From Deltaproteobacteria bacterium (GTDB lineage Bacteria > JADJOY01), in assembly GCA_016713535.1 (NCBI GenBank), contig JADJOY010000001.1, positions 186,001 through 250,000 on the forward strand: DNA of 64,000 bases, read 5' to 3'. Shown here one piece after another: positions 39,890 to 51,300 of the stretch (positions are counted from its first letter, which is position 1; every line of letters starts with the position of its first letter). The notes beneath the pieces are model-generated. The model was not told the DNA's origin. It did not search any database and saw nothing but the letters and a program-made list of their open reading frames with translations. Made by a program: the position numbers and the translations under genes.

Positions 39890-40900
39890 GTGTTCGTCCA
39901 CCTCGTCCTCGACGGAGTCGCCGACGGGCCGCTCGGCGTCGCGCTCGACGTGGTCCACACCGCGGCACGCCTGGTCCGTGCTGGCCTCGCCCCCGCGGCG
40001 GGCGGCGGGGCGGCGCTTCGCCAGCGGGTGGTCTCGGTCGACGGGCACGCGGTGCACAGCGGCGCGGGCCGCGTGGTGACGGTGGACGGCGCGCTCTCGC
40101 CGCGCGCCCCCGGCCGTGGTGACGTGCTCGTGCTCGCCGGGCTCGGCGCGGCCACCGAGGCGGAGATCGAGGCGCTCTTGGCCCGTGCCGACGTGCGCCG
40201 GGCGGTGCCGCTCTGCGCTCGTGCCGCGGCGCGTGGCGCGATCGTCGCGGCGTCGTGCTCGGCCACCTTCGTGCTCGGCGCGGCGGGGCTCCTCGACGGC
40301 CGGCCCGCCACCACCACGGGCTGGCTGGAGCGACCGTTCGCGCGGCGCTTCCCCGCGGTGGAGCTGTGCGCGGAGCGCATGGTGGTGGACGCCGGCGCGG
40401 TGCTCACGGCGGGCTCGGCCCTCGGCCACGCCGACCTCATGCTCGCGCTGGTCGCTCGCGCCGTCGGTCCTTCGCTGGCGCACACCGTCTCGCGCTATCT
40501 GGTCCTCGACGAGCGGGTGTCGCAGGCGCGTTACGCCGTGCAGCAGAGTCTCGCCAGCGCCGACCCGACGATCCGCACCCTCGAGCGCTTCGTGCTCGCC
40601 CACCTCGATCGTCAGGTGTCGATCGCCGAGATGGCGCGCGCCACCGCCACCTCGCCGCGGACCCTGGCGCGGCGCGTGGAGGCGGCGCTCGGCACCACGC
40701 CGCGACGCCTCGCCCGGCGGCTGCGCGTGCAGCGCGCCGCGCACCTCCTCGACACCACCCCCGACAACGTCGAGCGCGTCGCCGCCCGGGTGGGTTACGC
40801 AGACGCGGCGGCCTTCCGCCGCATCTTCCGCCGCGAGACCGGCGAGGCGCCGCGCGCGCGTCCTGTTCCACGACGTCGCGGTCCGAGCCGTTCATCGTGA
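39890..40900 (+). CDS. GlxA-family transcriptional regulator (DJ-1/PfpI plus AraC HTH)
   Basis: 336 residues. Residues about 1-185 form a DJ-1/PfpI-like amidotransferase fold, with AASCSATFVLGAAGLLDGR including the Cys elbow; residues about 225-325 are an AraC HTH (SIAEMARATATSPRTLARRVEAALG and VERVAARVGYADAAAFRRIFRRETG in part). Such proteins sense small metabolites through the N-terminal domain. The start is GTG 39890; the strong nested palindrome lies immediately upstream, leaving almost no leader, so the mRNA may be leaderless or the start slightly later. Divergent from the dienelactone-hydrolase/cupin unit, which it probably controls. Confidence 0.85.
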   Translation: MFVHLVLDGVADGPLGVALDVVHTAARLVRAGLAPAAGGGAALRQRVVSVDGHAVHSGAGRVVTVDGALSPRAPGRGDVLVLAGLGAATEAEIEALLARADVRRAVPLCARAAARGAIVAASCSATFVLGAAGLLDGRPATTTGWLERPFARRFPAVELCAERMVVDAGAVLTAGSALGHADLMLALVARAVGPSLAHTVSRYLVLDERVSQARYAVQQSLASADPTIRTLERFVLAHLDRQVSIAEMARATATSPRTLARRVEAALGTTPRRLARRLRVQRAAHLLDTTPDNVERVAARVGYADAAAFRRIFRRETGEAPRARPVPRRRGPSRSS

Positions 40901-41084
40901 CCCGTCTGGGCCGGAGCGGGGCCGGCGCCGTGTGAGACGGGGCAGCCGGGGTCAGCGGTTGCGAGGTGTGCCGCCGCGCCGGGCTGCGGTTCGAGCGATC
41001 GGGCTTGCGCTCGGGCCCCCCGAGCAAGAAGATCGGTCGTCGGCGTCGTTTCGGATCGCCCGCGAGCGATCCAGGGAGACCAAC

Positions 41085-41633
41085 ATGATCGCATCGGCGC
41101 AGGGTTCCCGAGTGACACAGGGCCTGGGGCTGACCCTCACCCTCACCGCGCTCGCGGCCGCGGTGGTATTCCCGGGCCAGACCGAGGCCGCGATCATGAA
41201 CTCCGTGTACTCGCTGGTGGTGCTGGGTGGGGTGGTGCTCTTCCTGCGCGGACGCGCGATCGCTCCCGAGGCGCCGAGCTCGCCAGGCTCGCGCGGGCTG
41301 GTGGTGGCGGGCCTCGTGGTGGGCGCCGTCGCCGCGCTCGTCACGAACGGTGTGCTGATGCCGCCTGGCGCGGATTCGAAGGGTGTCTACGGGATCGGGA
41401 TCGGCCTCCTGCTCGTGGGCCTCGGCCTCGTCCACCGCGGTCACGCCACCGCGGCGGGTCACCGCCAGGTGCTCGGCTATGCGATCTTCGCGGCGGCCGT
41501 CGGCGCCGCTGGCCTGCTGCTCTACAAGCGGGTCCAGGGCTTTTCGCTGCTCGCCTTCCCGATCGGCGCCGCAGGGGTGTGGGCCGCGCTGGTCCTCGCC
41601 CTCGGCGACGGCAAGTCGCAGCGCGGCGGGTGA
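41085..41633 (+). CDS. Small multi-pass membrane protein, unknown
   Basis: 182 residues, about five hydrophobic helices (GLTLTLTALAAAVVF, VYSLVVLGGVVLFL, GLVVAGLVVGAVAALVT, IGIGLLLVGLGLV, YAIFAAAVGAAGLLLY and AFPIGAAGVWAALVLAL). Charged residues are rare. No family recognised. ATG at 41085 with a GGGAG site. It stands alone: the regulator upstream ends 184 bases earlier and the exporter downstream is convergent. The 184-base gap upstream shows only generic sequence. Confidence 0.65.
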   Translation: MIASAQGSRVTQGLGLTLTLTALAAAVVFPGQTEAAIMNSVYSLVVLGGVVLFLRGRAIAPEAPSSPGSRGLVVAGLVVGAVAALVTNGVLMPPGADSKGVYGIGIGLLLVGLGLVHRGHATAAGHRQVLGYAIFAAAVGAAGLLLYKRVQGFSLLAFPIGAAGVWAALVLALGDGKSQRGG

Positions 41634-41689
41634 GCGGACCGGCGCGCCGCGTCGGCCCGAGGCGGGAGGCCCTCGCGCCGGGTTCGCGA

Positions 41690-43153
41690 TCAGGCCCCGA
41701 GGGCCGCGCCGTGCGGATCGCTCGCAGCCAGTGACCGAGGGAGCGCCACCAGGGCGAGCCCCGCGGCCACGAGCGCCGCGCCGACCGCGAACGTCACGCG
41801 CATGCCCGTGGCGAGGGCGTCGGGCGGCGCGCTCGCCGGGTCGTGGGAGCCGGAGGCCAACGCGAACACCGCGCCCATGACGGCCGTGCCGGTCACGAGG
41901 CCCAGGTTCCGCGCCAGGTTGAGCAGGCCGGCCACGTGGCCGCGCTCGCGCGCGCTCACGCCGCGCATGACGGCGGTGTTGTTGGCGGTCTGGAAGAGCG
42001 CGTAGCTCGCCGTCAGCACCACGATCGGCGCGACGTAGCCCGGGACGCCGAGCGTCACGGAGGGCGAGGCCAGCGCGAGACACGCCGCGGCGATCCCGGT
42101 GAGCCCCACCGCGCTGGTGCGGCGGGTGCCGTAGCGATCCACGAGCCGCCCGGCCGGCGCGGCGGTGAGCGCCGCGACCGCGGGACCGGCCGACATGACG
42201 AGCCCCACCACGCGCGCGTCGAGGCCGAGGGCGCGCGAGAGATAGAAGGGGCCGACGACGAGCGTCGCCATCAGCACCGTGGCGACCACCGCGCTCGCGG
42301 CGAGGCCCGCGCTGCGCGCCGGCTCACGCAGCGCGCGGGTGCGGATCAGCGGCGAGGCCGCGCGCCGTTCGGTCCGCACGAAGAGCGCGGCGCCGAGCGC
42401 GGCCGCTGCCAGCAGCGCGCCGTTGGTCGCGCCGAGGTGGCCCCGGCCGAGCGTCGTCGCCAGGCCGTACGCGGCGAGCGTCGCCGCGAGCAGCAGCGTG
42501 CCCGCGAGCGCGGAGCGGGACGGGACGGTGCCCGTGCGTGCCGCCCGGCCGCTCGGGTCCGCGGGGAGCGCACGCTGCGCGAGGAACGCGGCCGCGAGCG
42601 CGAGCGGCACGTTGACCAGGAAGATCGAGCGCCAGCCCAGCGCGTGGATCAACACGCCGCCCAGCGACGGGCCGAGTGCGGTGCCGACGGCCGAGGTGGT
42701 GCCGAGGAGCCCCATCGCGCGGCCGGTCTCGGCCTGGGGGACGAGGTCACCGACGAGCGCGACCGAGAGCGCCATCATGGCCGCGGCGCCGAGGCCCTGG
42801 ACCGCGCGCGCGACGATCACCACCCACAAGGCGGGAGCGAGTCCGCTGAGCGCCGAGCCCAGCGTGAACGTCACGAGCCCGGCGACGAGCAGCCGCCTGC
42901 GGCCGAGGCGGTCGCCGAGCCGGCCGATCACCACCACCGTCGACGTCACCGCGAGCAGGTAGGCGAGCACGATCCACTGCACCGTCTGGAACGGCGCGCC
43001 GAGCTCGTGCGCCAAGGTCGGGAGCGCGACGTTCGCGATGCTGGTGCCGAGCGACGAGAGCAGCATCGCGAGTGCCAGGGCGGCGAGGGCCGCGCGCCGC
43101 GGGCGGGCCGCGGCGTCGTCGTCGGGATTCGAGTCGGAACGAGTGAGTGTCAT
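41690..43153 (-). CDS. MFS multidrug exporter, DHA2 (EmrB/QacA) type
   Basis: 487 residues, 14 predicted helices. Motif A between helices 2 and 3 is seen as GRLGDRLGRRRLLVAG; motif C in helix 5 as GTTSAVGTALGPSLGGVL. N-terminal cytoplasmic tail is acidic. Drug:proton antiport is the family role. ATG at 43153. Divergent from a LysR-type regulator whose start is about 145 bases away, with an inverted repeat between them, a standard arrangement for an inducible efflux pump. The gene is intact. Confidence 0.88.
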   Translation of the reverse strand: MTLTRSDSNPDDDAAARPRRAALAALALAMLLSSLGTSIANVALPTLAHELGAPFQTVQWIVLAYLLAVTSTVVVIGRLGDRLGRRRLLVAGLVTFTLGSALSGLAPALWVVIVARAVQGLGAAAMMALSVALVGDLVPQAETGRAMGLLGTTSAVGTALGPSLGGVLIHALGWRSIFLVNVPLALAAAFLAQRALPADPSGRAARTGTVPSRSALAGTLLLAATLAAYGLATTLGRGHLGATNGALLAAAALGAALFVRTERRAASPLIRTRALREPARSAGLAASAVVATVLMATLVVGPFYLSRALGLDARVVGLVMSAGPAVAALTAAPAGRLVDRYGTRRTSAVGLTGIAAACLALASPSVTLGVPGYVAPIVVLTASYALFQTANNTAVMRGVSARERGHVAGLLNLARNLGLVTGTAVMGAVFALASGSHDPASAPPDALATGMRVTFAVGAALVAAGLALVALPRSLAASDPHGAALGA

Positions 43154-43243
43154 CGGTGTCTCCGTGGGTGGCGGCCCCGGGGATGCGATGGGCCGACGCG
43201 ACGCAACCTACGGCCACTCCAGGGATGGCGGAAGACGCACGTG

Positions 43244-43262
43244 ACGCACTTCATCCGTGCGT
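43244..43262. promoter_or_regulatory. LysR-type binding-site candidate
   Basis: ACGCAC-ttcatcc-GTGCGT, a perfect inverted repeat with 7-base spacer in the exporter/LysR divergent gap. LysR boxes are interrupted dyads of this size; position 37 bases before the regulator start suits autoregulation. Confidence 0.5.
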
Positions 43263-43298
43263 TTGACGCCATGTATGCACGAGGCTACCGTCGGGCCC

Positions 43299-44207
43299 GT
43301 GGCGACACCCGACCTCAACCTGCTGGTCGCGCTGGAGGTGCTGCTCGAGGAGCGCAGCGTGGCCGCGGCGGCGCGCCGGCTGCGGCTCAGCCCGTCGGCG
43401 ATGAGCCGCACCCTCGCGCGGCTGCGGGCCGCCACGGGCGACCCGCTGCTCGCACGTGCAGGGCGGGCGCTGGTGCCGACGCCGCGCGCCCTCGAGCTCC
43501 GCGATCGCGTCGGTCCGCTGGTGCGCGACGCCGAGGCGGTGCTCGGACCCGCGGCGGTGATCGACCTCGCCAGGCTCGAGCGCACGTTCACGCTGCGCAG
43601 CAGCGAGGGCTTCGTCGAGACGTTCGGGCCGGAGATCCTCGCGCGGGTGCGCCGCGAGGCGCCCAGGGTCCGGCTGCGGTTCCTGCAGAAGCCCGACAAG
43701 GCGAGCGAGCCGCTGCGCGAGGGGAGCGTGGACCTCGAGACCGGCGTGGTCGGCAGGTCGACAGGCCCCGAGGTGATCGCGCAGGCGATCTTCCGCGACC
43801 GCTTCGTCGGCGTCGTGCGCGCCGACCATGCCCTTGCGCGGGGGCGCATGACGGCGGCGCGCTACGCGGGCGCCGAGCACGTCGTGGCGTCGCGGCCCAC
43901 CCGCGACCCGGGGCCGATCGAGCGCGCGCTGGAGCCGCTCGGACTGGCGCGCGAGGTCACCGTGGAGGTCGGCGGGTTCGCGACCGCGCTGGCGCTCGCG
44001 CGGGCCACCGAGCTGGTCGCGACGGTTCCGGAGCGGCACACCGCCCCGTTGCGCGCCGGGATGCAGAGCTTCGCGCTGCCGTTCGAGGTGCCCGGGATCA
44101 CGGTCTCGCTGCTCTGGCACCCGCGCCTCGGCGCGGACCCGGCGCACCGCTGGCTGCGCCAGTGTGTCCGCGAGGTGTGCGCCGCGCGCGACCGTTCGCG
44201 CCGGTGA
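43299..44207 (+). CDS. LysR-family transcriptional regulator
   Basis: 302 residues. The N-terminal winged helix-turn-helix begins at once (DLNLLVALEVLLEERSVAAA, then RLRLSPSAMSRTLARLR) and the substrate-binding domain follows from about residue 90 (RTFTLRSSEGFVETFG). The GTG at 43299 gives the usual short N-terminus; an in-frame ATG at 43275 would add eight residues. The layout resembles NodD/SyrM-type LysR proteins that act on exporters or dehydrogenases. It probably controls the divergent MFS exporter, given the dyad between them. Confidence 0.85.
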   Translation: MATPDLNLLVALEVLLEERSVAAAARRLRLSPSAMSRTLARLRAATGDPLLARAGRALVPTPRALELRDRVGPLVRDAEAVLGPAAVIDLARLERTFTLRSSEGFVETFGPEILARVRREAPRVRLRFLQKPDKASEPLREGSVDLETGVVGRSTGPEVIAQAIFRDRFVGVVRADHALARGRMTAARYAGAEHVVASRPTRDPGPIERALEPLGLAREVTVEVGGFATALALARATELVATVPERHTAPLRAGMQSFALPFEVPGITVSLLWHPRLGADPAHRWLRQCVREVCAARDRSRR

Positions 44208-44509
44208 CCGGTTCCAGCACCGCACCTGCGCCGCGGATCCGCGCGGCGCGGGGCCGTAACACCCTCACGAGCCGCGGCGCTGGGAGCCTGTCGCGGCGCG
44301 AAGCGCGACGCGCTCCTCGCCCGGATCATTCGCGAACGATGCACGGCCGCCGGGACGTCCGCCCGCGATTCTGGCCTGCGACGGGGGACGGAGCCCCCGT
44401 CGCTACGACGACGGATCGTCGTCGAGGTTTTCGTAGGGCGGGGGCCTCCGGGCCCCCGCCACAGCGGGTTTGAATCGAATCCGCAACGAACGCTCGTGGA
44501 TGACCCGGG
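44208..44509. other. Intergenic gap with REP-like doublet
   Basis: 302 bases between convergent genes (LysR regulator and sterol-reductase-like protein). Apart from the palindromic doublet at 44378-44460 nothing coding is seen. Confidence 0.6.
44378..44460. repeat. REP-like palindrome doublet, inverted pair
   Basis: Unit 1 (44378-44403): GCGACGGGGG, loop ACGGAG, CCCCCGTCGC, followed by CTACGA. Unit 2 (44437-44460) is the reverse orientation: its complement reads a GGCGGGGGC stem with loop CCGGAG-like centre, followed by CTACGA. Between them lies a third small dyad CGACGA-cgga-TCGTCG. Two inverted units with conserved loop and tail is the build of bacterial REP/BIME elements. Confidence 0.6.
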
Positions 44510-45757
44510 CTAGTAGACCCCCGGCACGATGTGCCAGCGCACCTGCTCGCGGTAGGCCTTCCAGTCGTCGCCGTACTTCTGCGCGCAGTGGCGGTCGTCG
44601 CGCCAGTCGCGATGGATCAGCAGGATCACGAAGGCGGCGAAGTACGCGTAGCCGAAGAACGTGTTGAGGCCGACGGTGAGCCCCATCGCGAGCGACATCA
44701 TCAGGTCGCCCAGGTAGTTGGCGTGGCTCGCGACGCCCCACCAGCCGCTCGTGAGCAGCTTGGTGCCGTGGCGGGTCTGGATGAACGTGGGCTCCTTCCC
44801 CCAGATCCGGGTGGTGGCATCGCGGCGGAAGCGGTGCTTCTGGATGTTGCACTGGCGGAAGATCCCGTAGCCCGTGACGCCGATCACGAAGGTGAGCACC
44901 GCGGCCCACCCGGGCAGCGAGTAGGGGTGCGCGGCGAGCCAGATCGCGGCGAGCGGGTAGAAGAACGGCACGTAGATCAGGCTGCCCCAGCACAGCATCC
45001 ACCCGAACGGCTCGTGGACGATGTCCCAGGTGGTGAGGATCGCGTCCTCGTGGACGTAGTAGTCGGCGATGTAGAGGACGATGAAGAAGCACGCGAGCAC
45101 CATGGAGTTGGTGACGGCGCCGAAGCTCTGGTGCTGGTGCACCGCGCACGACAGCGCGATCACCACCCAGAACGTGAGCCCGGGCCGCGACTCGCAGAAG
45201 AACTTCCAGTCGAAGGGGCCGTTGCGCGGGTTGCGCGCCGCGCCCAGGAAGAAGGCCTCGAGGGGGTTGAGATCGCGCTCGGCCGCGGTCGCCTGGCGCC
45301 GTCCGAGGACGTAGACGTAGAAGCAGAGCCCGAACACCACGAAGTTGGCGGTGCCGAGGATCGTGCCGAGGTGGGTGTAGATCCAGTCGCCGGGCACCAG
45401 CCCGGTCACGTGCAGCAGCGCCCACAGGCCGATCGTGATCACGAACGACTTGAGCCCGTTGAGCGTGTACGGCAGGCGCGAGCCGTCGGGCAGCGGCTGG
45501 CCGTATTCGAGCTTGCCCGGCAGCAAGCGGTAGAGCGCGGCCTGGAGCGCGAGCCAGCACACGTAGAACGCGGCGCCCTTCCAGCTCGGCCCCTGGACGT
45601 GAGACCAGAACCCGTCGCTCGGCCAGGTGAGCGCGCCGTCGAAGCGCGTCACCGAGATCAGCCCGTACCACACCCAGATGGGGAGGCCGGTCATCAGCGC
45701 GATGAAGACCACCATGTTGAAGAGCCGGACGGTGGGGGTGGGGCGGGATTCGGTCAC
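44510..45757 (-). CDS. ERG4/ERG24-family sterol reductase-like membrane protein
   Basis: 415 residues, about nine to ten transmembrane helices. The C-terminal signature of delta-14/delta-7/delta-24(28) sterol reductases is unmistakable: KLLTSGWWGVASHANYLGDL, then LLIHRDWRDDRHCAQKYG and a final DWKAYREQVRWHIVPGVY in which the NADPH-contacting and C-terminal Tyr residues are conserved. The reaction would be NADPH-dependent reduction of a sterol (or steroid) double bond in the inner membrane. GTG at 45757 is chosen for its AGAGGGAA site; a longer frame to 45823 has none. The gene lies downstream of katG on the same strand with a hairpin between. Substrate is unproven, since bacterial members are hardly studied. 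Confidence 0.82.
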   Translation of the reverse strand: MTESRPTPTVRLFNMVVFIALMTGLPIWVWYGLISVTRFDGALTWPSDGFWSHVQGPSWKGAAFYVCWLALQAALYRLLPGKLEYGQPLPDGSRLPYTLNGLKSFVITIGLWALLHVTGLVPGDWIYTHLGTILGTANFVVFGLCFYVYVLGRRQATAAERDLNPLEAFFLGAARNPRNGPFDWKFFCESRPGLTFWVVIALSCAVHQHQSFGAVTNSMVLACFFIVLYIADYYVHEDAILTTWDIVHEPFGWMLCWGSLIYVPFFYPLAAIWLAAHPYSLPGWAAVLTFVIGVTGYGIFRQCNIQKHRFRRDATTRIWGKEPTFIQTRHGTKLLTSGWWGVASHANYLGDLMMSLAMGLTVGLNTFFGYAYFAAFVILLIHRDWRDDRHCAQKYGDDWKAYREQVRWHIVPGVY

Positions 45758-45865
45758 GAGGGTTCCCTCTCGAGAGCAGACTCGGGTGTTCAGGCCCGCT
45801 CGCGCCGCGGCCGGCGGGAGCACGCCGCCCGCGAGACTACCGCAGCGCGTGCGCGAGAGAGAGCG

Positions 45866-45894
45866 CCCCTCCCCGCCGCGAGGGCGAGGAGGGG
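45866..45894 (-). terminator. Hairpin after katG
   Basis: CCCCTCC / GGAGGGG stem of 7 bp with a 15-base loop, 30 bases past the katG stop on the minus strand. No clear U tract follows, so efficiency is uncertain. Confidence 0.4.
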
Positions 45895-45924
45895 TGCTAC
45901 CTCAGCAGGGCCGCAGGGCCCGAC

Positions 45925-48297
<2,373 letters not shown>

Positions 48298-48340
48298 CTA
48301 TGAGTCCGCCCGAGCGAAAAAAGATCGGCATTCCGCCGGC

Positions 48341-49477
48341 TCACAGCGGACGATCGGTGCGGAACGCGTCCTGGACGACGGTGTAGGAGCTGCCGGTGCG
48401 GCGCTCACCCCCCGCGACGACGAGTCCGACCCGGCGCTCGTCGAGGTCGAGGAGGTAGAGCCCGCTCCCCCACGCGAACAGCACCTCGCGGCCATTCGAG
48501 AGGATGGAGGGCCGCCACGCCCACGGGGCGCCCGCACGAAGAAAGAAGCCCGTGCTGGGGGCGAGGAGGACGAGCTCGTCCTTGCCGTCGTGCACGGTCA
48601 GCCGGTTGCCGAGCCCGAGCTCCGCGCGCGCCACCACGGTGCCGAGCCGCGCCTCCTGCGCATCCGTCGGGCCGTAGCGAGCGCCGGGCGGCTCGCCGTT
48701 CTCCGCCGGGAGAGCGGAGCGGGAGAGGGCGCCGTCGGAGTCGAGGGCGAGCTCCTGCGCCTTCGCGCCGGCGTCCGCCTTCACCCAGGCGTGCCGCTCG
48801 TCGGCGGAGATGCGGTAGTCGGCGACCGCCTCCTTCGTCAGCTCGACGAGCCCGCTGCCGTCGGACCGGACCCGCACGAGGTGTCGATCCGCACCCCGCA
48901 CGAAGTAGATCGTGGTAGCGGGGCTCGCCGCCCAGGAGGCGGTTCGCTCGAAGCGCGCGATCCCGCGCACCCCGGGCCGGGAGATCCAGTAGTGAAGGGG
49001 CGCGAGCACGCCGTAGGTGGCGAGGTTCGCGAGCAGCACGCCCCTCAGCCAGCGCGCTCGCGGCCGCCCCCGGACCGGCTGGGCGCGGCGCCAGTAGAGC
49101 CCCTCCACGACGAGCGTGGCGGCGAGCTGGGTCCCGTAGCCGAGCGCCGACACCCACGGCAGGCGCGCGAAGTAGCCGTGCAGGTCGTCCGGCAAGAGCG
49201 CGCCGAGCGACGCGTTCGCCACGCTCACCGGGAACCCGGCGAGCCCGGACCAGAGGTTCGCATCGCGCGCGACGCGCCACACCTCGCGCCACGGAGCACC
49301 GAGCGCGCGCGCCATCACCCAGGTCTCGACCACCGTGACGAACACGAGCACGGGGATCAGCACCCCGGCGCCGAACGCGAGCAGGTACTCGAACCCGATC
49401 CCGTCCGCGCGCGCCGCCCGCGGCCCGAGCAGCACGAGCCCCGCCGCGAGGAGCGCGACCGGGAGCGACCGCAGCAA
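48341..49477 (-). CDS. Hypothetical membrane protein
   Basis: 378 residues from a TTG start with weak support. A signal-like N-terminus (LLAAGLVLLGPRAARADG) leads to several hydrophobic helices (YLLAFGAGVLIPVLVFVTVVE, then LGYGTQLAATLVVEGLYW, LLANLATYGVLAPLHYW) followed by a C-terminal soluble part with WD/propeller-like strands (ATTIYFVRGADRHLVRVRSD, EVLFAWGSGLYLLDLDERR). Family unknown. Its C-terminal half may be a beta-propeller. It is on the same strand as katG and separated from it by about 190 bases. Confidence 0.6.
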   Translation of the reverse strand: MLRSLPVALLAAGLVLLGPRAARADGIGFEYLLAFGAGVLIPVLVFVTVVETWVMARALGAPWREVWRVARDANLWSGLAGFPVSVANASLGALLPDDLHGYFARLPWVSALGYGTQLAATLVVEGLYWRRAQPVRGRPRARWLRGVLLANLATYGVLAPLHYWISRPGVRGIARFERTASWAASPATTIYFVRGADRHLVRVRSDGSGLVELTKEAVADYRISADERHAWVKADAGAKAQELALDSDGALSRSALPAENGEPPGARYGPTDAQEARLGTVVARAELGLGNRLTVHDGKDELVLLAPSTGFFLRAGAPWAWRPSILSNGREVLFAWGSGLYLLDLDERRVGLVVAGGERRTGSSYTVVQDAFRTDRPL

Positions 49478-49556
49478 GCTGGCGAGCGCCGAGCGCGCTC
49501 CGCGCCACCGCCGTTCGGCGCCCGGGCTCAGGTGCCGAAGCCTTCTCCGGAGCGGC

Positions 49557-49751
49557 TCACGCGCCGGTCCGACCGACGCCCTCGAGGCGTTCGATGTCGG
49601 CGAGGTCCTGCATTCGACCGGATGCGCGCTTGTTCGCGATCAGGTGCTCGCGAGACAGGACGGCCGCCGGCTGATCGGCGTGCGAAACGGTAAGCCGGGT
49701 GCCTCGATCCGTCGGATCGATGGTCCGGATGGTGCCTCGCAACCGAGGCAC
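49557..49751 (-). pseudogene. C-terminal fragment of an NTase-fold protein
   Basis: 64 codons. The segment SREHLIANKRASGRMQDLAD then IERLE is the characteristic C-terminus of MNT-like nucleotidyltransferases (HLIxNKRASGRPQDLADxxxLE). The catalytic N-terminal part is missing. The matching N-terminal fragment may be the one at 51301-51435, with the lipoprotein gene now lying between. GTG start is formal only. Confidence 0.65.
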
Positions 49752-49823
49752 GACCGAACTCCCGACCCCTTCCGCGATCGTCTCATCGAGGCCGGGGAAG
49801 CTGACGTAGGCCCGCCTCGTACT

Positions 49824-51278
49824 TCACGGCTGCTCGGGCGCGTTGCCGGCCGAGTCCGTCTTCACCAGGTACCCGTCGCCAGAAGCGGCACCGAACGAGC
49901 CCGTGCGTCCGGCCATGACCCATCCACCATCGAGTGCCGGCTGCAAGTCGTCCGCCGTATCGTCCCCACTGCCACCGAACTGACGCTCCCACAGCACGTT
50001 TCCGGTGCCGTCGAGCCTCACGAGGTATGCGTCGTAGTCCACCAGCGTGGCCGAGCGAGTCTCGCCTGCGAGCGTGAAACCACCGTCCGCGGTCGGCACG
50101 ATCGTGCCGAAGCGATTCGGGCCAGCGCCACCCAAGGCCCGCTCCCACAGGGGTTGGCCGGATGAATCCGTCTTCACGACGTAGGCGTCGACGGCCCCGT
50201 CTGGCGACGACGTGCTCCCGGCGGCGACGTAGCCACCGTCGGATGCCTCCTCGACAGCGAGCAGGTTGAGCGCTCGTCCGTCGTCGAAGTCGTGCTGCCA
50301 CAGGAGGGTTCCCGCCGAGTCCGTCTTGACCAGGAAGGCGTGCGTCTGGCTCGAGGTGGGAGACGTCGATCCCGCGGTGATGATTTCCCCACCCGCGGTC
50401 ACGGCTACGGCGCTCAGCGTTTGCTGTCCGGACCCCCCGAAGTGCTTCTCCCACACCACATCGCCGTCTCCGTTCATCCTCGCCAGGTACGCGTCCCAGT
50501 CGTAGTAGCCGTAGGAGCTGGTGTCGCCCGCGACGATGAAGCCATCGTCGGCCGTGCTGCGGATCGAGGTGAGCTCGTCGTAGCCCCCCGCGCCGAGGAC
50601 CCTCCGCCACAGGGAGTTCCCTGCGGCATCGAGCTTCATCACCACGCCGTCGGAGACTCCACCCGAACCGAACGAGTCGGGTGCGTACCCCGCGACGACG
50701 AAGCCACCGTCCGTAGTCCGGTCGCCAGATGCGGCGCGGTCTCCCTGGGTCGAGAGAGTTCGCGTCCACTGAGCGATCCCGAGGGCGTCGGTCTTCACCA
50801 CGAGGACGTGCGACCCGAGGTGGATCTGGTCGACGAGGTTGCCGATCAGGAGGAAACCCTGGTCGGCGGTCTGCCGGACCGAGACGAAATACTCGAGCTC
50901 GCCCGTACCGCAGGGAAATCGTCGCTGAAACGTTCCGGGGTAGCTCGTCAAGGTGTGGCGGGTCGAAACGACCCCTCCGGGTCCGGTCACCGCCAACGTG
51001 TATTGGCCGTCCGGCTTGGACGCGGGCAGTGTCGCGGTGATCTCCGTGTCGGACCACGTCAGCACGGCGATCGGCGCATCGTCATAGGTCACGATGCCGG
51101 CCGAGGGACCGAACCCAGCGCCGCTGATCGTGACGATCGTGCCCGCGAGGGCTGGATCGGGGGTGACGGCCGTGATCGAGGTGCACCCGGTTCCGAAACC
51201 GAAGACGCAGGCGATCCAGGTGAACGTGCGGAGAACCCGTCGTGCGATCCACGAGTTCCTCGTGCCCGGAACGATCAA
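49824..51278 (-). CDS. Lipoprotein with IPT/TIG domain and beta-propeller-type repeats
   Basis: About 484 residues. Signal peptide with lipobox (WIACVFGFGTGC), then an IPT/TIG immunoglobulin-like domain (about residues 40-115, AVTPDPALAGTIVTISGAGF, GVVSTRHTL). From about residue 125 on, six to seven repeats of roughly 50-55 residues with the pattern GGFVVAG...DAYLVKTDxxGxxLWER-FGG, each with alternating strands; this is the repeat of delta-60/SBBP-like extracellular beta-propellers. The start is not secure: TTG 51278 places the signal peptide best, while the frame is open to 51386. It occupies the middle of a decayed nucleotidyltransferase locus, suggesting insertion. Confidence 0.75.
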   Translation of the reverse strand: MIVPGTRNSWIARRVLRTFTWIACVFGFGTGCTSITAVTPDPALAGTIVTISGAGFGPSAGIVTYDDAPIAVLTWSDTEITATLPASKPDGQYTLAVTGPGGVVSTRHTLTSYPGTFQRRFPCGTGELEYFVSVRQTADQGFLLIGNLVDQIHLGSHVLVVKTDALGIAQWTRTLSTQGDRAASGDRTTDGGFVVAGYAPDSFGSGGVSDGVVMKLDAAGNSLWRRVLGAGGYDELTSIRSTADDGFIVAGDTSSYGYYDWDAYLARMNGDGDVVWEKHFGGSGQQTLSAVAVTAGGEIITAGSTSPTSSQTHAFLVKTDSAGTLLWQHDFDDGRALNLLAVEEASDGGYVAAGSTSSPDGAVDAYVVKTDSSGQPLWERALGGAGPNRFGTIVPTADGGFTLAGETRSATLVDYDAYLVRLDGTGNVLWERQFGGSGDDTADDLQPALDGGWVMAGRTGSFGAASGDGYLVKTDSAGNAPEQP

Positions 51279-51300
51279 GACGAGACCCCGGTGCGCTGCG

